From assembly GCA_033977485.1 (NCBI GenBank), contig CM066993.1:25472001-25536000 (forward strand): a stretch of 64,000 nucleotides of DNA, read 5' to 3'. Shown piece by piece: positions 32,696 through 45,000 of the stretch (the stretch's first letter is position 1; each line of letters begins with the position of its first letter). Source of the stretch: Hydrangea macrophylla. Lineage: Eukaryota; Streptophyta; Magnoliopsida; Cornales; Hydrangeaceae. The notes beneath the pieces were generated by a model that had not been told where the DNA came from, ran no database searches, and worked only from the letters and a program-made list of their open reading frames with translations. The translations under genes and the position numbers were made by a program.

Positions 32696-33507
32696 CTCAG
32701 ATTCCAATAATTCGAGACTACGAAGATGTCTTTCAAAACATTTTTGGATGACCACCTAAGCGCAAGATCAACTTTTGCATTGAGTTAGTACCTGGAATAA
32801 CTCTATTATCCAAGACCCCTTATCGTATGGCCCCAACAGAAATGCTGGAGTTGAAGAAACAAGTACAAGAGTTAGAAGATCTTGGATTTATTAGACCAAG
32901 CACATCACGTTGGGGAGCCCCGGTTCTATTTGTTAGAAACAAAGATGGAAATCTTCGACTCTGTATTGACTGTAGAGAGTTGAATAAGGTCACCATCAAG
33001 AACAAGTACCCCCTTTCCAGGATAGATGACTTATTCGACCAACTTTAAGGAGCGATAACCTTTTCAAAAATCGATTTACAAACTGGTTGCCACCAGTTAC
33101 TTGTTAGACCGGAGGACATACCGAAAATGGCTTTCAGAACAAGATATGGGCATTATAAATTCTTAGTTATGCCTTTTGGATTAACTAATGCTCCAGTAGC
33201 ATTTATGGATTTGATGAATTGGGTGCTCTGGCTCTTCTTTGACCAATTCATAACCGTGTTTATCGACGATGTCCTCATTTATTCAAAGAGTGAAGAAGAG
33301 CACGAAAAGCATGTACAGATTGCACTTCAGACACTTAAAGTAAATTGGCTCGATCCCAAGTTTAGTAAGTGTGAATTTTGGCTACAAGAAGTTAAGTTCT
33401 TGGGGCATGTAGTTTCGCAGAATGGGATTTCTATTGACTCAATAAAGACAGACGCAGTTTCTAATTGGAATAGACCGACCAACGCATTAGAAGTATGAAG
33501 TTTCCTC
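32696..33507 (+). pseudogene. Reverse transcriptase of gypsy I
   Basis: DYEDVFQ, then [46 protein letters not shown], a stop after DDLFDQL (33,046-33,048), FSKIDLQTG (catalytic Asp), AFRTRYGHYKFLVMPFGLTN, and the catalytic FIDDVLIYSK (about 33,260). The active-site aspartates are present. Stops at 32,750, 33,046 and 33,496 break the frame. Confidence 0.92.
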
Positions 33508-33510
33508 GAA

Positions 33511-34050
33511 TTGGTTGGATACTATAGGAGGTTCGTGGAAGGATTCTCAAGGATTACGTCTCCTCTAATCGGACTAATGAAGAAGGATTCAAAGTTTGAG
33601 TGGAAGGACAAGCACGAACTTGCCTTTCAAGAACTAAAGGAGAGATTAACCTCAGAGCCAGTGATAGCCATACCCAAGAGTGGTGAATGGTACACTATCT
33701 ATAGTGATGCTTTGTATCAAGGATTAGGATGTGTACTTGTGCAGAATGGTCAAGTGATCGCATATGGATCCCGACAATTAAAGCCACATGAGTTGAACTA
33801 CCCTATACATGATCTGGAATTGGCTACAATTGTCTTTGCACTTGTAATTGGGAGGCACTACCTCTACAGAGAAAAGCCCAACCTGTTCTCGGAACATATA
33901 AGCTTGAAATACATGTTCTCTCAGAAGGAGCTAAACATGAGATAACATGCTAGATGGAGCTACTTAAGGACTACAACTTTAATTTTTAGTACCACCCTGG
34001 TCAGGGAAATGTAGTCGTAGATGCTCTGAGCATAAAAAACCCCGAAGGTT
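33511..34050 (+). pseudogene. RNase H of gypsy I
   Basis: [14 protein letters not shown], the usual link from RT, then [36 protein letters not shown] (Asp), [22 protein letters not shown] (Glu) and the decayed end. A stop at 33,943 breaks the last part. Order and spacing are normal for gypsy pol. Confidence 0.88.
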
Positions 34051-34295
34051 AATCGCCTCACTTTTAGTCAAGGAAAGGAAAGCCTTGGAAGCTTTAATAG
34101 AATTCAACATTCAGACAGCAAGGTTAGGTGATGGACGACCTTTTTAGATGTCTTATAGTATACCCAACCCTCATTAATTGAATTCTCGAAGTTCAAAAGA
34201 AGGACGAAGGATTAAAGAAATGGTTTCAGAAGGCAAAAGCAAAGGATCCGACTGAATGGAATATTAGAACAAATGAATGACTTAGATGTAGGGAC

Positions 34296-34930
34296 ATGTT
34301 ATGTCTACTCGACATGGATGGTTTGAGGAAGGACATTCTGGATGAAGCACATAAGTCAAGGATGACCATACACCCTGGTGGAACTAAGATGTACAAAGAC
34401 TTAAAGAGGAACTTTTGGTGGGATGGCATGAAGAGAGAGGTCGCAGAATATATAGCCAAGTGCCCTACTTGTCAGCAAGTCAAGGCTGAACACCAACGAC
34501 CTCCAAGATTACTACAACCGCTAATAATCCTATAATGGAAATGGGAGCATATCACCATGGTTTTTGTTATAGGATTGCCAAGATCTCAGTATAACCATGA
34601 TGCTACTTGGGTAATTGTTGATCAACTGACCAAGTCAGCCTATTTTATTACCTAAAATATGACCTATTCTGTCGAGAAGATGAGTTGACTATAGTTGCAA
34701 CAGGTTGTGCGATTACATGGGGTACCAGTATCAATCGTATTGGAACAAAATTCGAGATTCACTACCAGATTTTGGGAGAGTCTTCCAAAATAAATGGGAA
34801 TGTCTCTGACGTTGAGTTTTGCATTTCATCCATAGACTCACGGATAAAAGGAAAGGGTGAAAGTAGTGCAATGTAGATACAAGAAGCTATGCGGACAAAT
34901 GACGTCAAGATCTAGAATTTGAAGTTAGAG
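34296..34930 (+). pseudogene. Integrase of gypsy I
   Basis: The zinc region is well preserved: H at AHKSRMTIHPGG, then KCPTCQQVK, giving HHCC, and the NFWWDGMKREVAEYI core between. The catalytic core is in poor shape: WVIVDQLTKSAYF is readable, the second Asp region is lost among stops, and the Glu region is unclear. About ten stops or shifts follow 34,535. Confidence 0.82.
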
Positions 34931-35159
34931 ATCATGTGTATTTGAATTTTTCCCTGGTTCAAAGCATTACGAGATTTGGACAGATGAAAGGAAAGCTATT
35001 ACCATGCTACATTGGACTATTTAAAATTTTGGAATACATGGGGCAGTCGCCTATAGATTGGCATTACCACCGTAGATGTCGAGAGTTCATAATCTTTTCC
35101 GTATGAGTAAGCTGAGAAAATGTCTTCACAACCCGGTGCATGAAATGGATTTCGAAGTA

Positions 35160-35312
35160 AACGATAATACTGCATTCGTCGAAGGATTTGTAAGAATAAT
35201 GGATTGTGGAATCAAGAAGCTGAGGAACTAAGAGATTCCATAGGTAAAGGTTCAGTGGAAGCATCATGACGAAGGAGAAGTTTCTTGGGAGCTGGAATTG
35301 GAGATGAGATAA
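35160..35312 (+). pseudogene. Chromodomain remnant of gypsy I
   Basis: At the extreme C-terminus of pol the frame reads VKVQWKHHDEGEVSWELELEMR and a stop (20-residue core shown in part), the usual end of the Del/Tekay chromodomain. Stops lie just upstream. Such domains guide integration toward chromatin marks in chromoviruses. Confidence 0.7.
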
Positions 35313-35370
35313 ATTTCCATTTCTGTTTAGTACTAGTTAGTTTTCATTTCGAGGACGAAATCCTGTAATA

Positions 35371-35382
35371 GGTGGTAGAAGA
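35371..35382 (+). promoter_or_regulatory. Degenerate polypurine tract of gypsy I
   Basis: GGTGGTAGAAGA directly before the 3' LTR start, after a GAGGACGAAATC stretch typical of Del-type 3' ends. Two T bases interrupt the purines. Confidence 0.6.
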
Positions 35383-35830
35383 TGTAATACTTGTAAATTT
35401 TCTCTTCGTATAATAATACCATTTTTTTTAATTTTCCGCATTTGACCGGTTATTATATTATTTTATTTGTGTGACGGTATCAACCTGTTACTAATTAGAC
35501 TGTAAGCACCGCACCACACCGGCTCGATCGTAATAAGACTTAACTTAGTCCTGTACTCGGACCTGGACATTAGAAACAATACCCATTTGCATGTAAAATG
35601 AGATTGAAATGTATATCGAGGACTTATGCACACAAACTGAGGAAGTGGCATGAAACCTGACGTGGGCCCCAGTAGCCGGCCACATGGAAGCTCTATGCAC
35701 CACCCCTATACATGTTTACCATACTTTAGACACTTGTCACCCTACCTTAGCCACTTGTCCACTTATTGGACACATGTCCTTGCATGCACACATGCAAACA
35801 TACATGAGGGCACCTAGCCACCATCCTTCT

Positions 35831-35840
35831 CTATAAAAGC
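35831..35840 (+). promoter_or_regulatory. TATA box of LTR I
   Basis: CTATAAAAGC preceded by a CACTTGTCAC-rich stretch. Position about 450 bp into the LTR suits a U3 promoter. Confidence 0.55.
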
Positions 35841-36919
35841 AAGCCCCATCCATGCATTTTACTCTCTTGGGCATTTATAATCTGCATATAGGTTAGAAAG
35901 AGAGCTAGGAGTTATGAGTGTTTGATGAAATAGAAGAGGTATTAGAAGGGGAACCCAAGAGTTCATCTCCTTCCTTTGCATACAACCTTCAAAACACACA
36001 CACCCATACACTTATATGCACAACCATGGGGACTTAGAAGCTATTAGAATAGGTCACTAGAAGAAGAAGAAGTGCAGAATTAGAAGAAGAATAAGAAAAA
36101 GAAGAAGTAGTTTCCACCATTAAAACTTGAGTTTAAGCTTCCACAAGCTCAAATCCAAAGCCCAAGCTCAATTATAAATTTAAGTGAGATTACTAACTCA
36201 CTTTAGAACATATATAGTATGTAGTAATGTTTAGTAAGTTCTTGATGTTGTTATTTTGAGGTTTCCATGCCATGCAAGACAAATTTTCAAATCTGAGAAA
36301 TAGAAGCTTCTGGCAGAATGTAGTTTAGTAAAATGAACGTTTTTAGTATTTCAAAAATATGAATTTAGCTAGGTTTTTTTTGTGGAGAATGCTAACTCAA
36401 TTATCTACAAATAACTCCTGTATAACTCAATCTTAAAATCAATCCTTCATAGGTGAAATGTACGTACAACACAGTGCTCTAAATCTGAGAAACAGAAACT
36501 TCTAGCTGAATGTTGTTTAGTAAAATGAACATTTTGAGCAATTCAAAAATCTGAATTAAGCTAGGTTTTTTTGTGGAAAAAGCTTACTCATTTATCTATA
36601 GTAATGACCATTGAGAGTTCATACTCAAGCTATAAGTCTTTTGTATAGAACGATTATTGCGTTGACAGTGATTAGAAAGTTTCCATCGTAAGTACATTGA
36701 GGGGTTAAATGGAATGTCGAACATATAGTAAAATCCTGATGGTTACAATTGGAAGTCATTTCATGAACCAAACTCCTTAATGAGTGACGCATGCATGGTC
36801 GGGTATACGTGAGTATTAGCTATACAATGTTAAAAGCAACTTATGTTGAGGACAAGTGGTAAATAGGTAAACCAGGTCGTGGAGGCCGGGATAGTGAGAA
36901 AAGGATGTGGTTGTTGGGT

Positions 36920-37900
36920 TGTAAAGTTGTGTATCCTTTCAGTTCTTCATGATAAAATAGACATGGTGAATACTTCGATTCTTTGTGATGAAGTGATGGT
37001 TATGAAATTGTATATCCTTTTGGTTCTTCATGACAAAATGGATATCGTGAATACTTCGATTCTTCGTAACGAAGTGATGGTTATTAAATTATTTATCCTT
37101 TCAGTTCTTCGTGAAGAAAGAGATATGGTGAATACTTTGGTTCTTCGTGACGAAGTGATAGTTATGAAATTGTGTATCCTTTTGGATCTTTAGGACAAAA
37201 CGGATATGGGGAATACTTCAGTTCTTCATGACGAAGTGATGATTTTGAAATTATGTATCCGTTCGGTTCTTCATGACGAAACAAATATGGTCAATACTTC
37301 AGTTCTTCGTGAAAAAGTGATGGTTATGAAATTGTGTATCCTTTTGGTTCTTTATGATGAAACGGATATGGTGAATACTTCCGTTCTTCCTGACGAGGTG
37401 ATGGTTATGAAATTGTGTATCCTTTCGGTTCTTCGTAATGAAACGGATATGGTGAATACTTCGGTTCTTCATGACGAAGTGATGGTTATGAAATTGTGTA
37501 TCCTTTCAGTTCTTCGTGATAAAACGGATATAGTGAATACTGTGGTTCTTCGTGACGAAGTGATGGTTATGAAACTGTGTTATCCTTTCAGTTCTTCGTG
37601 ACTAAATGGATATGGTGAATACTTCGGTTCTTTGTGACGAAGTGATGGTTATTAAATTGTGTATCCTTTCAGTTCTTCATGGCAAAACGGATATGGTGAA
37701 TACTTTGGTTCTTCTAGACAATGTGATGGTTATGAAATTGTGTATCCTTGCGGTTCTTCGTGAAAAAACGGATATGGTGAATACTTCGGTTCTTTGTGAC
37801 GAAGTAATGGTTATGAAATATTGTATCCATTCGGTTCTTCGTGGCGAAACGGATATGGTGAACACTTCGGTTCTTCATGACGAAGTGGGGGTTCATAGAG
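36920..37900. repeat. 81-bp minisatellite array, about 12 units
   Basis: Starts near 36,955, 37,036, 37,117, 37,198, 37,279, 37,360, 37,441, 37,522, 37,604, 37,685, 37,766 and 37,847. The seven units from 37,360 on match the unit 1 array one to one, which fixes the deletion breakpoint there. Confidence 0.92.
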
Positions 37901-38254
37901 TTAAGACATCTTTTGGATCTTCGGGATGAAATGGATGTCCTTGAACTCTGCAACACTTCGGTTCTTCGTGATGAGGTGGTTAGTGAAAGGTGTTTTGGGT
38001 TGGTGAATGGAGTCGGATTATAGAAATGGATGGTAGTAGCGGTAAGGATGTGAAGGCAAGTCAAGTTGGTTGTTCGTATTCTTTTTGAATACTTAGTCGG
38101 GCACGTTAGTGGTTATAGTTTGACAGTGAGAACGTGGGAGAATTTTCAAAGGCGTAATAGAGGCTGTAAACATATCTTGTTTATGTGTGGCTATATAAGT
38201 TCAATTTGATTTTGTTCTCTCACTCGGCTTTCATAAGCTAACGACGTTCATGTC

Positions 38255-38276
38255 GCTGGACATTCCCATGTCCAGC
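38255..38276 (+). other. LTR stem-loop (module copy 5)
   Basis: Perfect 9-bp stem GCTGGACAT/ATGTCCAGC with TCCC loop, as in unit 1 at 7,785-7,806. Confidence 0.75.
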
Positions 38277-38693
38277 TTATCTAGGTGGCGAGTGCACGGG
38301 TTGTGATGCTACGCAAGCGAAGAACATGGAGGAAGAGTACACTGAATATGGCTATGGATATGCTAGTTAGAGAGAAGACTAGTGGCTGCCTTTTTCTAAA
38401 TGTTTTTGGTTAATCTCTATCAGAAGACTAATCATATCTTTTGTAACAGATTTTGTAAGGCCCTAGAGCCACAAGACTCTGATGTATTTACGATGATGTA
38501 ATAGTTATCGAGTAAGATTGCCTTCTATGGTAATATAACCTTGCAAGCAGATGTTGGTCTTAACCTTTTTGTTATTATGTTTATTATTAGTATTCATTCG
38601 TGGACAATTTGGTAATGCAACCAATCACGTGCCTCAGGGTCCAAGATGGAAATTTTAAATTTTTTCATATTTTGGCTACGCCGGGGGGTGACA

Positions 38694-38787
38694 CTTCTAG
38701 GAGTCCTTTTCGAGTCTTTTCAATCACTGTGAACCACCAAGCTATGGGTCTCCTAAATTTGATAGCTGACAAAATGGGGTGTCTACA
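38694..38787 (-). mobile_element. 5' end fragment of a TGTAGACACCCC-type LTR, unit 2
   Basis: Copy of 8,224-8,317. Its end GTGTCTACA on the plus strand matches the solo LTR at 57,825-57,833. Confidence 0.7.
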
Positions 38788-40205
38788 GATGGCTATCAGT
38801 TTGGCATTCCCCTAACTCCCTTATTTGGAGGCGTTCCCCGGTGTAGTCATCAGACTGCTTGGGCAACCCAGACCAGCTGGTTAGTCTCCATACTTAGTTT
38901 TGCGAGACTCATTGGATAGCTTGGTATTAGGACTAATTGACTTGTTTTCCTTTTACGATAAATTTATTTAATTCTTTTTCTTTTCTTTTGGTCAAATCCC
39001 TCCAAGCCTTCCAATGTTGTTCAAGCTAAAAAATGGTTGCTCTCACAACAGTTTCCTATTCAACTCCAATTCGGCGCAATTCCAAGGATGCCAAACGTTC
39101 TGATTATAAAGAGATGACCAAGAAATCCACCCTAGAATAGACTAACATAGATCATCCTATACAATTCGAAGAAGAAGAACAGACCGAACCCACTCCTTAA
39201 CAAGAAACTCCCTTGGCAGCAAACAAAGCCAGAAGAAAGGCCCGTGCTCAGAAACAAGTGCATGATGAGCAAGCTTTAAGTGCTTCTCCAGCATCATCTG
39301 AATCAGCTCATCAATCTGGCATTGTAAAAATTCCTGGGCTTTCTCCTTCTTCTCTCAAAAGTCCTCTTGCTAAAGCTTCTCCATAAACTGGCCAAAGTGA
39401 CACTAGTACATCTAAGGATCCTGCTGATTTACTTCAACTATCCAAGGTCCCTCAGCCTTCAAAAATTCTCTTTCTTCAAACACCTTCTTTGGTTGTGGGA
39501 CCTAGTTCATCCAGTTTTGTTGCTTCAATCTCCTCGGACTCTTAGAATGTCAAATATCTTCGTCTCAGAGCACAAAACATCATACTGATACTTGCTCAGA
39601 GACCAAGCTCAGCTCTCCCACTCACAAAACCAACACCGATACTGGCCACTCGCACAATACCGGAGCCCAACTCCTAGGCAGGGATCTCTTGGCTTCTTTT
39701 TGTTCTTTAACTTTTCGGAATGCCATGCTGCAAGAGACTATAGAGAATGCAGTCTCCCTGCTTTCCACAAATTTCATATGCTCCTCTTCTTTATTATCCT
39801 CGGCTTCCTTTTTGCACCAATTCAAGAAGATTGCCTATGACATGGCTAAAGCTACCCAGAAGATGACTACGTAAAGGAATTTTTATAAAAAGGGGTGGAA
39901 GTATCCATCCAATGCATCCTTTGGCTAATGCCACTGAGGTTGGTGTAAAAAGCTCTACCTTATTATTAGAAAACATCAAGAAATTGAGGGCTAACCAGGA
40001 AAAGATGGAAGCTGACTACACTTCTTAATAGGCTGATTTGGAAAAAGTCCCTGACCAACTAGACAAACTGACCGATGAGATTTCTGCTCTGGACATGCAG
40101 GATGAGTCATGGGTGACACTGCAGAAGACTGCAGAGAACACTTTAGTTCAGATTGATGATCAGTGATCTCAGACATTGACCCTTCTTGCTCCTTTCTTCC
40201 CTTGA
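38788..40205 (+). pseudogene. Extra ORF antisense to pol of the minus-strand Tat fragment, unit 2
   Basis: Copy of 8,318-9,737 with the same order of short frames and the same C-terminal Glu/Lys/Gln-rich stretch ending in LAPFFP and a stop at 40,205. Shared stops show it was broken before duplication. Confidence 0.6.
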
Positions 40206-40461
40206 TTTTCTTTTATGTTTTCAGATACTTGGTAGACTCTTTCGTATTTTTGGGTTTGATTTTTTGCAAGTTGGCCATGGGGCCGAAACGATGGATTTTT
40301 ATTTTGTCTTTCCATATTTTGGCTTTTTAAATAATGTGACTGGTTTTTACATATACAAATATATATATATGCATGTTGCTACGAATTTCTATTTTTTATC
40401 CTTCATCAGTCTGGCTTTGGACAAATTCGAAGTCCAAGTCCTTTGACTAATTGGGAATAAT

Positions 40462-40784
40462 CTATACTCCTTGTGTATTTCCCCCATCTTGTTCTAATTG
40501 GCACAAGTATGATTCCCACATACAAGGCCTGTACCTTTTTATGTACTTACCATTTATAAGCCAATTATGAGTTTGACCATCTAGATTTCTCAAATTGTAA
40601 GCTCCCCCTTTTAGTACTATATGAATTTTAAAGGGTCCTTCCCAAGTAGGGGACCATTTTCCTAGTCTATGGTCTTTGAGCCCAAGTTGTAAAATTGCCT
40701 TCATGAATAATTCTCCCACAGAGAAAGATTTGGCTTTTACCTTTCTCTTAGGCATTTTCAGCTCTACATTTTTGCAGTCTAAGG
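40462..40784 (-). pseudogene. Tat integrase C-terminal domain, unit 2
   Basis: Copy of 9,983-10,302: KAKSFSVGELFMKAIL, HRLGKWSPTWEGPF, GAYNLRNLDGQ, KRYRP. One change (PTWEG against PNWEG) and a shifted stop. Cut at 40,784 by the hAT-like element. Confidence 0.85.
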
Positions 40785-41160
40785 TAGGGGTGGGCATTCA
40801 GTCAGTTTGGGTTTGACCTGAAAAGTTCAGGTCAGTTTATTCAGGTTCAGGTTGTAAATTACACTACCGATATCTGAACTGAAATAAGGTTCAAAAAAAT
40901 AATTCGGGCTCCAAAAATTGAAGTTCGGGTCGGTTCAAAAGTTCAGGTTGATTGGTAGGATTAGTTCAAAATTGTTCCATACTTCATACTCCCATGTGAC
41001 TCTCATGATTTTATTTAAATATTTTCAAGCATCTATAAAGTCAAAATTGTTTTGAATTTTGCTTCCCAAGAAGTTTCCTCTCTCTCACACGCTCTATAGA
41101 CTGTCCACTCAATAGTCACTCCTACCAAAGTTTGAATTTTGATTTTAGAATTTAATAACC

Positions 41161-41209
<49 letters not shown>

Positions 41210-41349
41210 ACTCTAAATCCCCAAAAAATTCGTTCATTTTCTCTATCTTTACAGTCTACCCCAAGAGGCAAGAGTCCAAGTCTCCAACCCCACCAAACTA
41301 GTTGAGAACACTAGTTACACCACCTTCGATTTCACCATCATTGGTAATA

Positions 41350-41394
<45 letters not shown>

Positions 41395-41599
41395 ATCTCT
41401 ACAGCTTCATCAATTTCTTTCTTTCTTTCTTATTTAGAACTCTTTCTTCATTGAAAAAAAAATAACACTAGAAAAGGGAAAAAAAAAAAGTAAACAAAAG
41501 TTTCAAAACTAAGAGAGAGAGAGAGTCTCACAGAGTATACTTTGCCCTTTGGACGTTAGTCTCACAGAGTCACAGTCTAAGAGTGACTGAGAGAGTGAC

Positions 41600-41634
<35 letters not shown>

Positions 41635-42002
41635 ACATTGCCAAGAGAATCAACCAGAGCCAGGTCACTGACCCGCCGTCGTGGCGCTAAACCGCTGCAT
41701 GAGTTCAAGCCCCTTTGAGGGTTGAACTGCTGTTGAGACTTGAGAGTGTGATAATTTTATTTTGACTAGTTTCATCCCTAATTGACTAAAACCCTAAAGA
41801 TCTGTTTTTATATATATCTTAACACTTTGGATATTCGAGTTTGACCCGAACTTTTTTAACCTACTAAAAACTGAACCAAATTAAGGAATATAATTTGGTT
41901 TCGAACTGAAGTAATTTTGGTTCGGTTTTCATCCGACCCGAATTTTGAAAAAAGATTTGGGGTCATTTCAGTTCAATTATTCAGGTTGGCCCAAAGTCTG
42001 CC

Positions 42003-45000
42003 TGTACCACCCTGAATTTCCTTGGAAATTCCACGTAGGAATACAGAGCAATGACGTCACTCTGATTAGGGTTATAGAAGGTCCATTAGGGATCCCTGAG
42101 TAGGAGCCCTAGAAGTTGTCTTGACAACGACTTTATCTATAACATATAACCTAATAGAATAGACGTAAGCTCCATAATTTAGCCCTATATAGAACTTATG
42201 ATTGGATTCACAATTAGGGTCATACTTAGTCTCGTACGCACATAATTTTATGTCTAGGTTCACTATCAAAGTTGGACACCTACACCTATACAGTGGTATA
42301 CTCTAGGGCACCCAACCGAGATGTGGGCCCCACATCACCACCTCATTTGGTCCCTGCATATCTACCCTTGAACACACAAACATAAACACACTCATACACT
42401 TTGGCATGAACCCAACACATGGTATAACTCCCCTTACCCCATCCCTCTATAAATACACACTCCGTCACCCACATTACACCCTCATCCACACCTCCTAATT
42501 TGTCCATTGCAGATTACGTAGAGAGAGAGACCCGAGAGCTTAGGAGACAAACACCACACCACCCTCACACTCTCGATCTATACACACACACACCCATGGT
42601 TTGTACACAAGCACATCACAATCTCTTCACTCCCCCTCTCTACATCATCTTTGTGTTATCATCATCAACACAGACACGCAGAAAAGCTGAGAAAATAAGA
42701 CACACCAAAAAGAGGAAGATCGGTGGAGAAGAGTGAGTGATCTAAGATCACCTGAGGTAAACCCAGCCTCCCTATTGCTCTCTGACCCTTTGCATGTCAC
42801 CCTACACTCCCAGATCACACATGCACACCCTCTAGCAGAGCCTAAGGCTTTCTATGAGTTCCGGTCAGCCATTAGAGTTGCACCGTGAAGCTTGGTTTTT
42901 GAAATTCAACCATATCACCTATAATCTACACCATTATGATCCTTATGAACCCCTTAACACCCTCTAGTAGCAGCTTTGTATATAGATTAAGTTTCATGGG
43001 ACATGCAAGCTATTATTCTCATTTTGGACCAAAAGGATAATTCATTAGTGGGTATAGCAAATGAGATAACACAGTATCCATCTTTGAGTATGTTATAGAG
43101 GGGAGAAATTCGGTCCTTTTAGTGGCGATTTGGGCGATTTTCATGGAGAGAAGAGAGAGTTATGGCCCTCGCAAGTTTTTTGACGAATTGCGGGTCACCG
43201 ACGGCGTCGGGATCGCCGAAGAAGAAGGAGACCCATTTGGGTCTTCGGGTGATAGGCCGGGTCATGGGTGGGTTTAGTTGTGTGTAGAAGTGGGTAGGGT
43301 AGCGAGTAAGGTCGGGTTTAAAAACCCGTGGGTCCTTTTAAGTTAGACAGCGTCGTTTTGACATCTCGGGTCTAGTTCGGGGCGGGTTCAGGTATACGGA
43401 TGGGTCGTGCTGAGTCTATTAGTTGGTCAGGGTTTGGTTCAGGTTAGGTCTAGTTTGGGTATTAGGTTCGGGTTGTTCTGTGTCTAGGAATGGGTTAGGG
43501 TCTGGGTCAAGTTCGGTTCTGGTCTGGGTTAGCTTGCTGGGTAGATTTGTGAGTATATTTGGGTTGGGTTTTAGGTTCGGGTTGACCCGAATGGGTCAAT
43601 GGGTTGGACCATTCTATGTGAGTAGGCAGATAGTCCATTTAGGTTTGGGTTCGGGCCGAGTTAACCCAATCGGTCACCTACTTGGGTTTTCTTGTGTGTG
43701 CATCCGGGTAACCCATTTGAGACCGGGTCGGTTCGGGTTGACCCGCGAGTCTGAGATTATTATTATTATTATTATTGTTATTATTATTAGTTTTAATTAG
43801 TTTAAAATGTTTTAATTGGTTTTAATAATTATAAATGGTTTATAATTATACCATTAATGTCTTATATTATAGAATATTATTCTTAATATTATGTATATCA
43901 TTATTATATAATATATAATATATATTTATTATTTATATGGTTAATATAAATAATAAATATCAGCTTTAAATAGTAATTAAATACATGTATATGTTTATAA
44001 ATTATGAAAAAATTTGAGGAATATCCCCAATACCATTTTATAATATCCCTAAGGTTATAAAGCTATAATACTATATCTTAGTATTTTTATTAATTAATAA
44101 GGAGCTATTTTATGAGTGTAATAAATACTATAAATACTTAACGAGCTCCGAAAATTATGAGAAAAATACCTATAGTGTATTTTAATGTTTACTATTTATT
44201 AAAAATGTTTCAAAGTACTGATTTCACAGTATAGGTATATTTATGTATTTAAATCCCTTTTCGGGTATTTTCGGGTATATGTTATCTTCAATAATTCATA
44301 ATAAATCATCTAGGACTCCGAAAATTACGCGGTCAGTTCCTAGAGTCTTAGAATAATATCTAGATCGTTTTCCTTAAGTTTGGTGACCTTTCGACTTGGT
44401 CAAAAATACAGTTTGTCTTTAGGACCTACATTAGTCTAGAAAGCCCTACATATTACCTCGTAAAACGTGACGGACTCCGATTTGAGTCTAGTCAATGGCG
44501 TTAGACTTAGAATGATACACAGATCACTACCTTGAGGTTTATAGCCTCATTTGGTATAATTACCATTTTGCCCCTCGAGTTGCACTCACTCTTTATTATT
44601 GTTTCTTCTGTTTATTATTGTAGAACTTGACGTCTATCTACTTTCTGAGGATCGACGACTCGAGGTGAGTTTCCTAACCTCACTCTAATCCTAAAAAGAT
44701 TAATCTAAGATGATTTAAAGTTACCTGTATGATGTTTTGTATAGGTAATATGTTGATTTATACTTGTACTCCAATAATAGTAAGACTATGCAAAGCATGT
44801 TATGGTAGTGCTATCACATACGTGAGCATGTTAAGGGTTTTATCTATATGATTATTGGTATCAAATCCATGTTATGTGATCCATGTTTTGTATGTTATGT
44901 TTCTGCTGCTAATTGGTAAATGCACATTTTACGATGGTTGTTAACTGGATTAGATAACGCATGCTATGTTAATAATAAAGAGGAATAAAAAAGTATATTT

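Larger units (their letters stand above)
29208..38693 (+). mobile_element. Gypsy element I (Del/Tekay-like chromovirus)
   Basis: 5' LTR remnant (29,208-31,091), primer site, acidic ORF, gag remnant, protease, RT, RNase H, integrase, chromodomain remnant and a full 3' LTR (35,383-38,693). The PR-RT-RH-INT order is that of Ty3/gypsy. RT motifs [17 protein letters not shown] and [13 protein letters not shown] plus the C-terminal chromodomain place it with Del/Tekay. The two LTRs differ clearly by eye, more than unit 1 differs from unit 2, so this insertion is older than the duplication. Confidence 0.88.
35383..38693 (+). mobile_element. 3' LTR of gypsy I, complete (3.3 kb)
   Basis: Starts TGTAATACTTG after the polypurine tract and ends CCGGGGGGTGACA. 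It includes a TATA box (35,831), an A/T-rich stretch, the 81-bp array (36,920-37,900) and the stem-loop module (38,255). No gene lies inside; the 100-130-codon frames at 36,879-37,929 come from the array. Confidence 0.9.

Noticed and set aside
43423..43800. 125-codon Gly/Val/Ile-rich frame
   Set aside because: It comes from the G-rich tract and the TTA microsatellite of LTR II, and the frame is not open in the other copy (13,137-13,364).
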